A DNA stretch of 64,000 nucleotides from G963663775 sp963663775 (GCA_963663775.1 OY760624.1:2294001-2358000); one strand, 5' to 3'; counted from the first letter of the stretch, positions 1 to 8,884 are shown. Notes: a model not told the origin generated them from the letters alone. A program made the numbers and translations.

Positions 1-422
1 AAAAGCAGCTGCATCAGGGGAAAAATCGCAGCAAGCCAGTGCAGGCGAAGCCCTATCATTATCGCACCAGCGATGGATTTGATGTGTTTGCCGGTAAAAA
101 TAACCTGCAAAATGATTTACTGACATTGAAAACGGCGTATAAAAGTGATATTTGGTTCCATACACAAAAAATACATGGGTCGCATGTGATTTTAGTGGCG
201 GATGGGAGAAAACCGACGGATATTGCTATGACAGAAGCGGCAGAAATTGCTGCGCATCACTCAAAGGCACGATATAGCGCACAGGTTCCTGTGGATTATT
301 CGGAAGTGCGCAATATCAAAAAGCCAGCCGGCGCAAAGCCGGGGTTTGTGATTTATCATGTGTATCAGACGGCATATGTTACGCCGAGTGAGCAGAAAAT
401 AGAGCAGCTGCGTGTGCGCTGA
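1..422 (+). CDS. rqcH: RqcH/NFACT-family ribosome quality control protein, C-terminal end (5' truncated)
   Basis: The first full codon is at base 3 and the gene enters from the left edge; 139 residues are visible before TGA. The segment carries the NFACT-R domain of RqcH (formerly fibronectin-binding protein FbpA): 'DGFDVFAGKNNLQND', 'DIWFHTQKIHGSHV' and a closing 'KPGFVIYHVYQTAYV' are typical. The family binds stalled 50S-peptidyl-tRNA complexes and directs addition of C-terminal alanine tails; NFACT-R contributes to RNA/ribosome binding. The catalytic NFACT-N part lies outside the window. It ends about 170 bases before hfq, and a promoter in that gap separates the two units. Family assignment is firm; the specific role is taken from Bacillus homologues. 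Confidence 0.9.
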   Translation, partial: KQLHQGKNRSKPVQAKPYHYRTSDGFDVFAGKNNLQNDLLTLKTAYKSDIWFHTQKIHGSHVILVADGRKPTDIAMTEAAEIAAHHSKARYSAQVPVDYSEVRNIKKPAGAKPGFVIYHVYQTAYVTPSEQKIEQLRVR

Positions 423-452
423 GGCGGGATATGACGGACAAAGGATTTTTCA

Positions 453-481
453 TTGCATTTTCGACAAAAGTACGATATAAT
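453..481 (+). promoter_or_regulatory. SigA-type promoter for hfq and the division cluster
   Basis: TTGCAT (453-458) and a perfect TATAAT (476-481) are separated by 17 bases. Transcription would start near 488, giving a leader of about 105 bases before hfq. The leader contains an imperfect hairpin (arms 514-525 and 531-540). Sequence match only. Confidence 0.75.
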
Positions 482-594
482 AAAATATATATGGCGAGAT
501 GTTTTGCAGAAACTGCACAGGAAACGACAGGTTTCTTGCAGCGCACCGAGTATGATTAACTCCGAGAAATCAAAAGTCAACGGAGGGAAGAAAG

Positions 595-843
595 GTGCGT
601 AACAGAATGAATTTACAAGATGCTTTTTTAAACAGTGCTCGTCAACAAGGACAGCTGTTAACCGTTTTTTTGACAAATGGCTTTCAGCTGCGTGGAGTTG
701 TTCGTGGATTTGACAGCTTTATTGTTTTGCTGGAAACCGACGGAAAACAGCAAATGATTTATAAGCATGCAATTTCCACGATGGTGCCACAGCGAAGATT
801 GGATATTTTCGGAAAGCGCGAGGAGCGCATGAAGATGGAATAA
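595..843 (+). CDS. hfq: RNA chaperone Hfq
   Basis: Hfq is an Sm-fold protein that forms hexameric rings and helps small RNAs pair with mRNAs. The 82-residue product has the Sm1 region (about 12-50, with 'LRGVVRGFDSFIVLLE') and the Sm2 signature 'YKHAIST', plus the conserved N-terminal 'LQDAFLN' with the proximal-face glutamine. Length is normal for Firmicutes. The GTG start at 595 is preceded by GGAGGG at good spacing; an in-frame ATG at 607 would give the more usual MNLQ- terminus. It leads a unit with an adaptor-like gene and the YggS/SepF cluster rather than sitting next to miaA as in many genomes. Confidence in identity is very high; the start is uncertain by four codons. Confidence 0.96.
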   Translation: MRNRMNLQDAFLNSARQQGQLLTVFLTNGFQLRGVVRGFDSFIVLLETDGKQQMIYKHAISTMVPQRRLDIFGKREERMKME

Positions 844-858
844 ACCGGAGAAGGTTTT

Positions 859-2106
859 ATGAAGAGCCCTGCTAAGAATCGAATCAAAAAAAAGAAGCAT
901 ACGGCAGGCAGCCGTATGATACCGCTGTTCGGTGGGATTTTTGTCCTGTATTTTGCCTTGCAGGCAATCAATTCTTTTTTCAACGGTGTGGATGTCGTGA
1001 ACGCAACCCTCATTACAGTGGATGATATGGTGACGGCAACCGGCTATTTCGTGCGGGATGAGGCAATCGTTGATGGCACAACCAGTGAAACGGTGGAGCA
1101 TGCAGTACATAATGGTGAAAAAGTGCGCACAGGCACGCAGCTGGCGGTGGAATACACCGATTTGAGTGCGTTGGAAACCAGTCGGGAAATCAATGTGCTC
1201 TCTGAGCAGATTGCACTTTTGCAGTCTGTGGTGAGCAGTACGACGGATTCCGTAGATACCACGAAATTGGACCAGATGATTCATATGCAAATGCAGAATG
1301 CAGTGGATGCAATGCAGGAAGGCGGTATGTCTGAGATTGGCACGATTTCTGCACAGCTGCGGCAGTTGGTTCTGCGGCGTGGTGCGGGGGTGCAGAATGC
1401 GGAGGCACTCACAGATGAAATTGCTGCACTCCAGACACAAAAAAATACACTGCAAAAAAATGTGGGTGCACTTTCGACAGCGATTACTTCACCTTGGGAT
1501 GGATTTTTCAGCGACACGGTGGATGGATATGAAACGATTTTGACACCCGCCATTTTGGAGGGTCTGACGGCAGAGTCGCTTGCGGAAAAATTGGAAACTC
1601 CCTTGCAGAAGAATACCGGTGCATTGGGCAAGGTTGTGAAAGGATTTTCATGGTATTTCACGACAATTGTGCCATCGGAAGGTGTTGCGGATTTGCGCAA
1701 AGGCACGAACGTTTCTTTGCGCTTTGCACAGCTTTCAAAAGATGTTCCCGTTTCTGTTTATCAGATAACACCGAGTGAAGAATCGGGTCAAACGCTGCTG
1801 GTTTTTAAGGGAAACTACATTAACAGCGACATTTTGACCATGCGGCGACAGGTCGTAGATATTATTCGGGGCAGTTATTCCGGTATTAAAATTCCGAAAA
1901 GTGCGATTCATTTGCAAGACAATGAAATGGGCGTGTATACGTTAAACGGAAGCGTCAGCAGTTTCAAAATGGTAAAGCCGATCTATGAAGGCGATACGTA
2001 TTTTGTGGTGGAGCAAAGTGCTTCCGATGAAAATGGAATTGTCGTGCAGGACGATGTGATTGTACATGCACGTGGACTAGAAGACAATAAGGTGGTGGTA
2101 ACATGA
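859..2106 (+). CDS. HlyD-like membrane-anchored adaptor protein
   Basis: The 415-residue protein has a basic N-terminus (KNRIKKKK), a single membrane segment at about 18-38, then an extracytoplasmic region. A biotinyl-lipoyl/barrel-sandwich half occurs around 60-100 ('GYFVRDEAIV', 'VHNGEKVRTGTQLAVEY'), a helical coiled-coil stretch at about 105-205, and a return beta-barrel with 'IKIPKSAIHLQDNEMGVYTL' near 345. This order is that of HlyD/membrane-fusion proteins, but no ABC or RND partner is nearby. Genes of this kind commonly precede YggS and SepF in Clostridia, which suggests an envelope or division role (inference). It starts 15 bases after hfq and overlaps the next gene by 4 bases (ATGA). 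The precise function is unknown. Confidence 0.75.
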   Translation: MKSPAKNRIKKKKHTAGSRMIPLFGGIFVLYFALQAINSFFNGVDVVNATLITVDDMVTATGYFVRDEAIVDGTTSETVEHAVHNGEKVRTGTQLAVEYTDLSALETSREINVLSEQIALLQSVVSSTTDSVDTTKLDQMIHMQMQNAVDAMQEGGMSEIGTISAQLRQLVLRRGAGVQNAEALTDEIAALQTQKNTLQKNVGALSTAITSPWDGFFSDTVDGYETILTPAILEGLTAESLAEKLETPLQKNTGALGKVVKGFSWYFTTIVPSEGVADLRKGTNVSLRFAQLSKDVPVSVYQITPSEESGQTLLVFKGNYINSDILTMRRQVVDIIRGSYSGIKIPKSAIHLQDNEMGVYTLNGSVSSFKMVKPIYEGDTYFVVEQSASDENGIVVQDDVIVHARGLEDNKVVVT

Positions 2107-2816
2107 CGGAGCAGGAACGACAACTATTGCAGGATAATGTCGCAGCGATACGTGAAAAAATTGCACGGGCGGCAGAAAAATCTGGACGTTCTGAAAAAGA
2201 TATTGCGTTCATTGCGGCCACAAAAATGAATGGTACAGAGCGTGTGCAGGCGGCACTTCGGTGCGGCATTGATGCGGCTGGCGAAAATCGTGTGCAGGAA
2301 TTGTTGGAAAAATATGAGCAAGGGGCTTATTTGGACAAGCCATTGCATTTTATTGGGACACTGCAAACCAATAAAATCAAATATTTGATTGGAAAAACGT
2401 GTCTGATTCAGTCGGTTGATTCGCTGCATCTCGGAAAAGCAATTGCAAAAGAAGCCACCAAAAAGAAGGTCGTGCAGGACATTTTGTTGGAGGTCAATAT
2501 TGGCTTGGAGGACTCTAAGAGCGGATTTCATCCAGATGCAGTGGATGAGGCGATTGATGAGTTGCGAGCAATTTCCGGCATTCGTATTTGCGGATTGATG
2601 ACAATTCCGCCCGTTTCACAGGGCATCACAGGAAACAATGCGTATTTTTGCAAAATGCAGCAACTATATGTTGACATATCGGCAAAAAAATATGATAATG
2701 TAGATATGTGTTGCCTGTCAATGGGAATGAGCGATGATTATGCAGACGCCATTTCTTGCGGATCCAATATGGTGCGAATTGGTCGTGCCGTGTTTGGAGC
2801 AAGGCAATATCCGTGA
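2103..2816 (+). CDS. YggS/YlmE-family pyridoxal phosphate homeostasis protein
   Basis: The product has 237 residues and belongs to the PLPHP (YggS, PROSC) family: a single alanine-racemase-like TIM barrel that binds PLP and maintains vitamin B6 and amino-acid balance without known catalysis. The PLP lysine is K41 in 'FIAATKMNG'. Other family motifs are 'GENRVQELLEKYE', 'LHFIGTLQTNKIKYL' and 'CCLSMGMSDDYADAI', with 'GSNMVRIGRAVFG' near the C-terminus. Its start overlaps the end of the adaptor gene. The position directly before sepF is the conserved ylmE position of Gram-positive division clusters. Confidence 0.95.
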   Translation: MTEQERQLLQDNVAAIREKIARAAEKSGRSEKDIAFIAATKMNGTERVQAALRCGIDAAGENRVQELLEKYEQGAYLDKPLHFIGTLQTNKIKYLIGKTCLIQSVDSLHLGKAIAKEATKKKVVQDILLEVNIGLEDSKSGFHPDAVDEAIDELRAISGIRICGLMTIPPVSQGITGNNAYFCKMQQLYVDISAKKYDNVDMCCLSMGMSDDYADAISCGSNMVRIGRAVFGARQYP

Positions 2817-2899
2817 ACGGGTTTTTAAGCTCTAACATCCATTCACCACCAAGGATAGGGATTTTCCTGTTTCCGGCATAATTTTAGGAGGAAAACAAA

Positions 2900-3343
2900 A
2901 TGGGATCCATCAAGACATTTATCGACTGGGTCAAGGGCGAAGAAGAAGAGGACGATATTGAAGAATTTGTACCGAAATCGAGAGCTGTCGCGCCTGAGGA
3001 ATCTTTGGGATATTCTGCAGATGCTGCTCCTAAAAGAAGCAATAAAGTGGTAAATATCAATGCAACGACCCAGCTTGCAGTGGTGCTTGTCAAGCCGGAA
3101 CGGTTTGAAAATGCAGCGGAAATTGCAGACCATCTGAAAGAAAAGCGTACGGTTGTTTTAAATCTGGAACAAACCAATAAGGATATTGCACGCCGCCTTG
3201 TAGATTTTTTGAGCGGTGTGGCCTATGCCATCGAAGGAAAAATTAAAAAGGTTGCGAACAGTACGTACATTATTACCCCATATAATGTAGATATTCTTGG
3301 CGATTTAATCGATGAGCTAGAGAACAATGGATTATATTTTTAA
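2900..3343 (+). CDS. sepF: Cell division protein SepF
   Basis: SepF bundles FtsZ filaments and tethers the Z-ring to the membrane. The 147-residue protein has the expected layout: a short amphipathic start (MGSIKTFIDWV), an acidic disordered linker to about 55, and the compact C-terminal domain from about 60 with 'VKPERFENAAEIADHLKE', 'RRLVDFLSGVAYAIEG' and 'IKKVANSTYIITP'. AGGAGG at 2887-2892 sets the ATG. It sits between yggS and yggT in the usual ylmEFG order. Confidence 0.96.
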   Translation: MGSIKTFIDWVKGEEEEDDIEEFVPKSRAVAPEESLGYSADAAPKRSNKVVNINATTQLAVVLVKPERFENAAEIADHLKEKRTVVLNLEQTNKDIARRLVDFLSGVAYAIEGKIKKVANSTYIITPYNVDILGDLIDELENNGLYF

Positions 3344-3367
3344 ACAGCGGATTAGGAGAGAGTGGAT

Positions 3368-3634
3368 ATGACTGCAATAATTACGTGGCTTGCTGTATCT
3401 CTTGTTCGGTTGTTTGAATTTTTACTGTTTGCACGTGCAATCATGTCATGGTTTCCTAACACGCATGGTTCGAAAATTTCTGAATTTTTATATATTGCAA
3501 CAGAACCGTTGATTCTTCCATTCCGACATTTACTTGAAAGAGTAGAGGTGCTTCGGATGTTTCCGATCGATTTATCTTTTTTATGCACATTTGTTGTTTT
3601 AGAATTCGTGCTCAATTTGTTATATCAGCTGTAA
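3368..3634 (+). CDS. YggT/YlmG-family membrane protein
   Basis: A small (88 aa) protein with two hydrophobic segments (about 3-27 and 63-86) flanking a conserved loop with 'SWFPNTHGSKISEFLY' and 'ATEPLILPFRHLL', diagnostic for the YggT/YCF19 family. Members affect division site placement or osmotic tolerance; the biochemical role is unknown. The ATG at 3368 fits the AGGAG at 3352-3356 better than the in-frame GTG at 3362. The S4-domain ylmH that often follows in other Firmicutes is absent; a terminator and then divIVA come next. Confidence 0.9.
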   Translation: MTAIITWLAVSLVRLFEFLLFARAIMSWFPNTHGSKISEFLYIATEPLILPFRHLLERVEVLRMFPIDLSFLCTFVVLEFVLNLLYQL

Positions 3635-3657
3635 GGCTGGGGCAACAAAGATTGATT

Positions 3658-3684
3658 TGGTCGGGGGATTTCCCCGACCATTTT
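3658..3684 (+). terminator. Intrinsic terminator after yggT
   Basis: A 9-bp perfect stem (TGGTCGGGG at 3658-3666, CCCCGACCA at 3672-3680) with a 5-base loop is followed by TTTT. It lies 24 bases after the yggT stop. The short U-run suggests partial read-through into divIVA. Confidence 0.75.
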
Positions 3685-3754
3685 ACCATAATGGTATGAG
3701 TAACTGTAAAAAAACGAAACATTTTGAATTGAAATACAGTTGGAGGGTAACTTG

Positions 3755-4549
3755 ATGCTGACAGTGCAGGAAATTCAGGCAATGAGCTTTGAGAAAGCGG
3801 TGTTCGGTGGATATGACATGAAGACCGTGGATGAATTTATCGAACAAGTTACAGAGGACTATGCAGCACTGCAGAAAGAAAATGCAGCGTTGAAATCGAA
3901 AATGAAGGTATTGGTCGATAAAATCGAAGAATATAAAAGCGTTGAGGATGGCATGCGCCGTGCATTGGTTTCTGCACAGAATATTGCGCAGGAAACCATT
4001 GATACTGCCAAAAAAGAAGCAGAAGAGATTTTGAACACGGCAAAGGCAGACGCAGACGCGCAAATGAAAAGTCATCATGCAAAGCTGGATGCGGAGAAAC
4101 AAGAATTGTCACGTATTCGGCAGGAAACCGCAGAATTTATTTCTAAGATGACAGGAAATTTTGAAAAGCAAATGCACAGCTTGATAGAATTATCAACCTC
4201 CCATGAGCTCGTAGATGAGAAATTGTCTGGATTGACCGTAGGGTCGGTGGAGTCGCAGCCGAAAATACCTGTGGGGCAGTATGATATGGACACTTTGGAG
4301 AAAACACGGGATTTATCCCATGAACTCAATACACCTGAAGTGGTCAAGCCGCAAGAGTCGACCTATACCATTCCAGAAGATATTCGGCAATTCATGCAGC
4401 AGCAAATGGATTCTAACAATGAAGGCATGAAAATAAAAGTAATGGAAGTTACGCTGGATAATCAAGAGCAAAAAGATACTGATGATGCGACAAAAAGCTT
4501 TAAAAACTTGAAGTTTGGCACAGAATATTCGGCCGAACGTGACAGATAA
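3755..4549 (+). CDS. divIVA: DivIVA-domain cell division/polarity protein
   Basis: DivIVA proteins sense negative membrane curvature and assemble at septa and poles. The N-terminal domain (about 1-60) carries the signature 'IQAMSFEKAVFGGYDMKTVDEFI', here beginning MLTVQEIQ. A long coiled coil follows (about 27-150, with heptad-rich 'KKEAEEILNTAKADADAQ'), then a low-complexity acidic C-terminal region, giving 264 residues. The ATG at 3755 has GGAGG at 3742-3746, better than the upstream in-frame TTG at 3740. A terminator separates it from yggT, and a small palindrome (TACCAT-A-ATGGTA, 3684-3696) lies in the gap. It is the last division gene before ileS. Confidence 0.92.
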   Translation: MLTVQEIQAMSFEKAVFGGYDMKTVDEFIEQVTEDYAALQKENAALKSKMKVLVDKIEEYKSVEDGMRRALVSAQNIAQETIDTAKKEAEEILNTAKADADAQMKSHHAKLDAEKQELSRIRQETAEFISKMTGNFEKQMHSLIELSTSHELVDEKLSGLTVGSVESQPKIPVGQYDMDTLEKTRDLSHELNTPEVVKPQESTYTIPEDIRQFMQQQMDSNNEGMKIKVMEVTLDNQEQKDTDDATKSFKNLKFGTEYSAERDR

Positions 4550-4611
4550 ACGATATAATCTGTTGTATTTAAGTATTAAAGGATGAAATTTGAAAGGACG
4601 GAACCGGTACC

Positions 4612-7401
4612 ATGCCGCAGGATTACAACCATACCATCAATCTCCCCAAAACAGACTTTCCAATGCGCGCAGGTTTGCCAAAGCGTGAACCTGGGTTTTT
4701 AGAACAGTGGGAGCAGGATAAGCTTTACGAATCAATGATGCAGCGCAATGAGGGAAAACCCGTGTTTGTACTGCATGATGGACCTCCATATGCCAACGGA
4801 AATTTGCATATGGGACATGCTCTTAACAAGATTTTGAAGGATTTTATCATTCGCTATAAAAATATGGCGGGATTTAAGGCACCCTATGTCCCAGGATGGG
4901 ACACTCATGGACTTCCGATTGAGCGGCAGGCCATTAAGGCTTACGGCATGGACCGTGACAAGGCTTCTGTTGCAGAATTTCGCTCAAAGTGTGAGGAGTT
5001 TGCACACAAGCATGTTGATACCCAGCGTACGCAGTTCAAAAGATTGGGTGTTGTCGGTGAATGGGACAATCCCTATTTGACACTGAGCCATGATTATGAA
5101 GCGGAGCAAATCAAGGTGTTCGGTGAAATGGCGAAAAAAGGCTTCATCTATAAGGGTATGAAGCCGGTTTACTGGTGTCCGCATGATGAAACTGCACTTG
5201 CAGAAGCTGAAATCGAATATCAAGAAGAAGCGTGCGAATCTATTTATGTGAAATTTGCGCTCACCGAAGACCATGGGAAAATCAAATCCCTCTTGGGAAG
5301 CTTGGAGAACGTATATTTCGTTATTTGGACAACTACAACTTGGACTTTGCCGGGCAACTTGGCGATTTCGGTAAATCCAAATTTTGAATATGATTTGGTC
5401 AAGGCTACAAATGGAGATACCTATGTTTTGGCAAAGGAACTGGTGTCGTCCGTGATGCAGATTGCCGGCATTGAAAGTTGGGACGTTGTCGGAACGCTGA
5501 TGGGTTCTGATTTGGAAATGATGCAAACCAAGCATCCGATTATGGAGCGCAATTCCGTGGTTATCTGCGGAGAGCACGTCACATTGGATGCAGGTACTGG
5601 TTGTGTTCATACAGCGCCTGGCTTTGGTGCAGAAGACTTTGTGGTGTGTCAGAAATATAAGATTGACATTATCGTTCCTGTGGATGGAAAAGGCATTGCA
5701 ACAGCTGATGCCGGAAAATATGCAGGCATGTATTATGCGAAAACCACACCGGTGATTTTGGAAGATTTGAAGGACTGCAATGCATTGCTTGCATTGCAGA
5801 AAATCAATCACTCCTATCCGCACTGCTGGCGCTGCAAAAACCCCATTATCTTCCGTACAACGGAGCAATGGTTCTGCTCGGTTGACGCACTGAAGGAAGC
5901 GGCAGTCAAAGCCTGCCGAAATTTGTCTTGGATTCCGGCATGGGGTGAAGAACGAATGGTTTCCATGGTGCAGGAGCGAAATGACTGGTGTATTTCCAGA
6001 CAGCGTGTGTGGGGTGTGCCGATTCCGATTTTCTATTGCAAGGATTGCGGAAAGCCATTGGTAAACGAGCAGACGATTGCCGTTGTGTCGGAATTGTTCC
6101 GTAAGCAGGGTTCCAATGCTTGGTATGAATTGGATGCTTCTGAAATCTTACCGACGGATGTTGCCTGCGCATGTGGTGGAAAAACCTTCACAAAGGAAAC
6201 CGATACGATGGATGTTTGGTTTGATTCTGGCTCTTCCCATGCAGCTGTAGTAGACCAACGCCCTGATTTACAATATCCGTCGGATGTGTATCTGGAGGGC
6301 AATGACCAATATCGTGGTTGGTTCCAATCCTCGATGTTGACGGCAATTGCGACCAAGGGCACTGCGCCGTATAAGACCGTTATTACACATGGCATGATTG
6401 TGGATGAAGAACGCCAAAAGATGTCTAAATCAATGGGGAATGGTATTTCTCCGGATGATATTTTGAAGGATTATGGCGCAGATGTCATGCGTTTGTGGGT
6501 GTCTTCAGCAGATTATCGTCAAGATATGAAGATTTCGAAGGATATGCTGAAGCATCTTTCGCAGAACTATCTGAAAATCCGTAATACTGCAAGATATATT
6601 TTAGGCAATTTGTTTGACTTCAATCCGCAGACGGATTTTGTCAGCTATGAGCAATTGGCACAGCTGGATCAGTGGGCGTTGATGCGCATGAATGAATTGA
6701 CGGCAAAAGTACGTGCCGGATATGACCGCTATGAGTTCCACACGGTATTTCATGCGGTGCACAACTTCTGTGTTGTAGATATGTCCAATTTTTATTTGGA
6801 TGTTATCAAAGACCGTTTGTACTGCGATGCGAAAGATGGAACAAGCCGCCGTGCCGCACAGACTGTGATTTATCAGATTTTGGATGCGCTTGTGCGTTTG
6901 ATTGCACCGATTCTTTGCTTTACAGCAGATGAGATTTGGAAAGAAATGCCGCACCTTGCAGCAGACAATGTGCAGAACATTGCTTTAAATGATATGCCAA
7001 CCGAGCAGCAGGCACTGGCTTTTTCAGACGAAACTATGACAAAATGGAATCGTTTGATTGCATTCCGTGACGATGTGAATAAGGCACTGGAGCTTGCCCG
7101 CTCTGAAAAGAAAATCGGCAAGCCGTTGGAAGCTGCGGTTACGGTATATACGAATGTTGAAAACGCAGATTTTCTGCAAAATTGCGGTGAGGATTTGGCA
7201 TTCCTCTGTATTGTGTCCCAATTACAGGTTGTAGCTGGAGCAGGGGAAGGCGTCAAGGGCGAAGCCTTTGGTGACATTGCGATTGATATTGTGCGAGCAT
7301 CTGGAGAAAAATGCACCCGTTGCTGGGTACATGCAGACAGCGTGGGTTCGGATGCACAGCATCCTTCTCTATGCAGCCGTTGTGCAAGCGTTGTATCATA
7401 A
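4612..7401 (+). CDS. ileS: Isoleucyl-tRNA synthetase
   Basis: Charges tRNA-Ile and edits valine. At 929 residues it matches the bacterial type. The HIGH motif appears as HMGH in 'GNLHMGHALNK', and KMSKS lies at residues 603-607. The CP1 editing domain carries 'TTTWTLPGNLAI' and 'GTGCVHTAPGFGAED'. The C-terminal zinc site is visible as 'CTRCW' and 'LCSRC'. Unlike ileS in many Firmicutes, no T-box lies upstream: only 62 bases separate it from divIVA, with a lone TATAAT at 4554-4559 and no good -35. A strong terminator follows. The divIVA-ileS-lspA order is conserved in Firmicutes. Confidence 0.98.
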   Translation: MPQDYNHTINLPKTDFPMRAGLPKREPGFLEQWEQDKLYESMMQRNEGKPVFVLHDGPPYANGNLHMGHALNKILKDFIIRYKNMAGFKAPYVPGWDTHGLPIERQAIKAYGMDRDKASVAEFRSKCEEFAHKHVDTQRTQFKRLGVVGEWDNPYLTLSHDYEAEQIKVFGEMAKKGFIYKGMKPVYWCPHDETALAEAEIEYQEEACESIYVKFALTEDHGKIKSLLGSLENVYFVIWTTTTWTLPGNLAISVNPNFEYDLVKATNGDTYVLAKELVSSVMQIAGIESWDVVGTLMGSDLEMMQTKHPIMERNSVVICGEHVTLDAGTGCVHTAPGFGAEDFVVCQKYKIDIIVPVDGKGIATADAGKYAGMYYAKTTPVILEDLKDCNALLALQKINHSYPHCWRCKNPIIFRTTEQWFCSVDALKEAAVKACRNLSWIPAWGEERMVSMVQERNDWCISRQRVWGVPIPIFYCKDCGKPLVNEQTIAVVSELFRKQGSNAWYELDASEILPTDVACACGGKTFTKETDTMDVWFDSGSSHAAVVDQRPDLQYPSDVYLEGNDQYRGWFQSSMLTAIATKGTAPYKTVITHGMIVDEERQKMSKSMGNGISPDDILKDYGADVMRLWVSSADYRQDMKISKDMLKHLSQNYLKIRNTARYILGNLFDFNPQTDFVSYEQLAQLDQWALMRMNELTAKVRAGYDRYEFHTVFHAVHNFCVVDMSNFYLDVIKDRLYCDAKDGTSRRAAQTVIYQILDALVRLIAPILCFTADEIWKEMPHLAADNVQNIALNDMPTEQQALAFSDETMTKWNRLIAFRDDVNKALELARSEKKIGKPLEAAVTVYTNVENADFLQNCGEDLAFLCIVSQLQVVAGAGEGVKGEAFGDIAIDIVRASGEKCTRCWVHADSVGSDAQHPSLCSRCASVVS

Positions 7402-7416
7402 AAAATAGAAGAGATG

Positions 7417-7446
7417 GGGAGCGTCGGTTGCGCTCCCTTCTTTTTT
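7417..7446 (+). terminator. Intrinsic terminator after ileS
   Basis: GGGAGCG (7417-7423) pairs with CGCTCCC (7431-7437), followed by TTCTTTTTT. An in-frame ATG at 7414 that would extend lspA falls inside this hairpin, which supports the downstream lspA start. Confidence 0.9.
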
Positions 7447-7467
7447 GCCGAGGGAGATACTATATTC

Positions 7468-7914
7468 ATGATTCCGATTCTTTTTATCATTTGTATGATT
7501 TTTTTGGACCAAGCTGTGAAATATTGGGCGTTGCATGTCTTACAGCCGGCTGTAACCATTCCCGTGATACAAAATGTATTTCATTTGACGTATGTAGAAA
7601 ATCGTGGAGCGGCATTTAGCCTGCTGCAAAATAAGATTTGGTTGTTTGTGGTGCTGACCGTGGTTATTTTGGCTGCAATTGTGTTTGCCATCCGAACCAA
7701 CCGAATCAAAACGTTGTTTGGGAAATGGTCCCTTTATACGATTGCAAGCGGTGCAGTGGGCAATCTTTTGGACCGTGTGATGCGTGGATTTGTAGTGGAC
7801 TTGTTTGATTTTCGACTGATTCATTTTCCGGTTTTTAATGTAGCGGATATATTGGTTTGCGTTGGCGGCGTGATGTTTATGGTGTATGTCATGCTGCAGC
7901 ACGATAAGGTGTGA
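7468..7914 (+). CDS. lspA: Lipoprotein signal peptidase (signal peptidase II)
   Basis: LspA cleaves the signal peptide of prolipoproteins after lipid modification. The 148-residue protein has four membrane segments (about 1-22, 53-73, 78-98, 123-145) and the two catalytic aspartate motifs: 'GNLLDRVMRGFVVD' and 'FPVFNVADI'. The conserved 'VENRGAAFSLL' is also present. The ATG at 7468 gives a normal N-terminal membrane helix; the longer frame from 7414 overlaps the ileS terminator. The Shine-Dalgarno (GAGGGA) is a little far from the start. The rluD-type gene follows after 6 bases. Confidence 0.95.
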   Translation: MIPILFIICMIFLDQAVKYWALHVLQPAVTIPVIQNVFHLTYVENRGAAFSLLQNKIWLFVVLTVVILAAIVFAIRTNRIKTLFGKWSLYTIASGAVGNLLDRVMRGFVVDLFDFRLIHFPVFNVADILVCVGGVMFMVYVMLQHDKV

Positions 7915-7920
7915 AGCCAT

Positions 7921-8850
7921 ATGAACGAACGTAGTATCAAAGCGTTGGAGACGGATGCAGGGAAGCGCATTGATGCATTCGTCAGCGAAAAAATGGAGGA
8001 ACTGACCCGCAGTGCGGCACAGCGATTGCTAGAAGATGGGAAAGTGCAATTGCAGGGACAACCACTCAAAAAAAATTATAGATTGACAGGCAATGAGGAA
8101 ATTTTGGTGCTGCTGCCAGAAGCAAAGGCAACGGATATTATCGCACAAAATCTTCCGCTGGATATTGTGTATGAGGATGCGGATATTATTGTTGTCAATA
8201 AGGCTCGTGGCATGGTCGTGCATCCAGCGGCTGGAAACTGGGATGGTACGCTGGTCAATGCGCTGATGTATCATTGCGGCGAACGTCTATCTGGTATCAA
8301 TGGCGAAATACGTCCGGGAATTGTGCATCGCATTGATAAAGATACCAGCGGTCTGCTTGTGGTTGCCAAAAATGACCATGCGCATCAGGTACTGGCGGCA
8401 CAAATCAAAACCCATGATGTTTTGCGGGAATATGAAGCCATTGTATATGGTACGATACAGGAGACCGAGGGTACCATCAATCGTCCCATTGGCAGGCATA
8501 AAACCAATCGAAAAATGATGGCGATTATGTCGGATGGCAGGTCTGCGATTACACATTTTAAAGTGGTTGAGCGATATGCTGGCTATACCTATATGGTTTT
8601 TCGATTGGAAACGGGGCGAACGCATCAGATTCGTGTGCATATGGCATCCATAGGACATCCGATTATAGGCGACCCTGTGTATGGAGTGAAAAAAGATAAA
8701 TTTTCAACGATTGGCGGACAGTGCCTGCATGCACGAAAATTGATGCTCAAACATCCGACCTCCGGGGAAGAAATGGTGTTCTGTGCACCAAGACCGCTTT
8801 ATTTCGAAACAATTCTTTCCAAAATGCGAAATAGTGTTATAGGCGAATAA
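7921..8850 (+). CDS. RluD-family 23S rRNA pseudouridine synthase
   Basis: The product has 309 residues with an N-terminal S4 RNA-binding domain (about 14-75) and a RluA/RluD-type pseudouridine synthase domain. The catalytic aspartate is D139 in 'VHRIDKDTSGLLVVAKN'. Other motifs are 'IIVVNKARGMVVHPA', 'RLETGRTHQIRVHM' and 'GHPIIGDPVYG'. In E. coli RluD modifies helix 69 positions 1911/1915/1917, but Firmicutes paralogues (YlyB and relatives) have less certain targets, so no symbol is given. The lspA-rluD order matches B. subtilis lspA-ylyB. Confidence 0.93.
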   Translation: MNERSIKALETDAGKRIDAFVSEKMEELTRSAAQRLLEDGKVQLQGQPLKKNYRLTGNEEILVLLPEAKATDIIAQNLPLDIVYEDADIIVVNKARGMVVHPAAGNWDGTLVNALMYHCGERLSGINGEIRPGIVHRIDKDTSGLLVVAKNDHAHQVLAAQIKTHDVLREYEAIVYGTIQETEGTINRPIGRHKTNRKMMAIMSDGRSAITHFKVVERYAGYTYMVFRLETGRTHQIRVHMASIGHPIIGDPVYGVKKDKFSTIGGQCLHARKLMLKHPTSGEEMVFCAPRPLYFETILSKMRNSVIGE

Positions 8851-8856
8851 TCAATA

Positions 8857-8884
8857 GGCAGTCGCTGCAGCGGCTGTCTTTTTT
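8857..8884 (+). terminator. Intrinsic terminator after the rluD-type gene
   Basis: A 9-bp stem with two wobble pairs (8857-8865 with 8870-8878), tetraloop TGCA, followed by TTTTTT. It closes the division/ileS/lspA block. Confidence 0.9.

Noticed and set aside
4984..5868. 294-residue minus-strand frame inside ileS
   Set aside because: Antisense shadow; ileS has all its motifs in the other strand.
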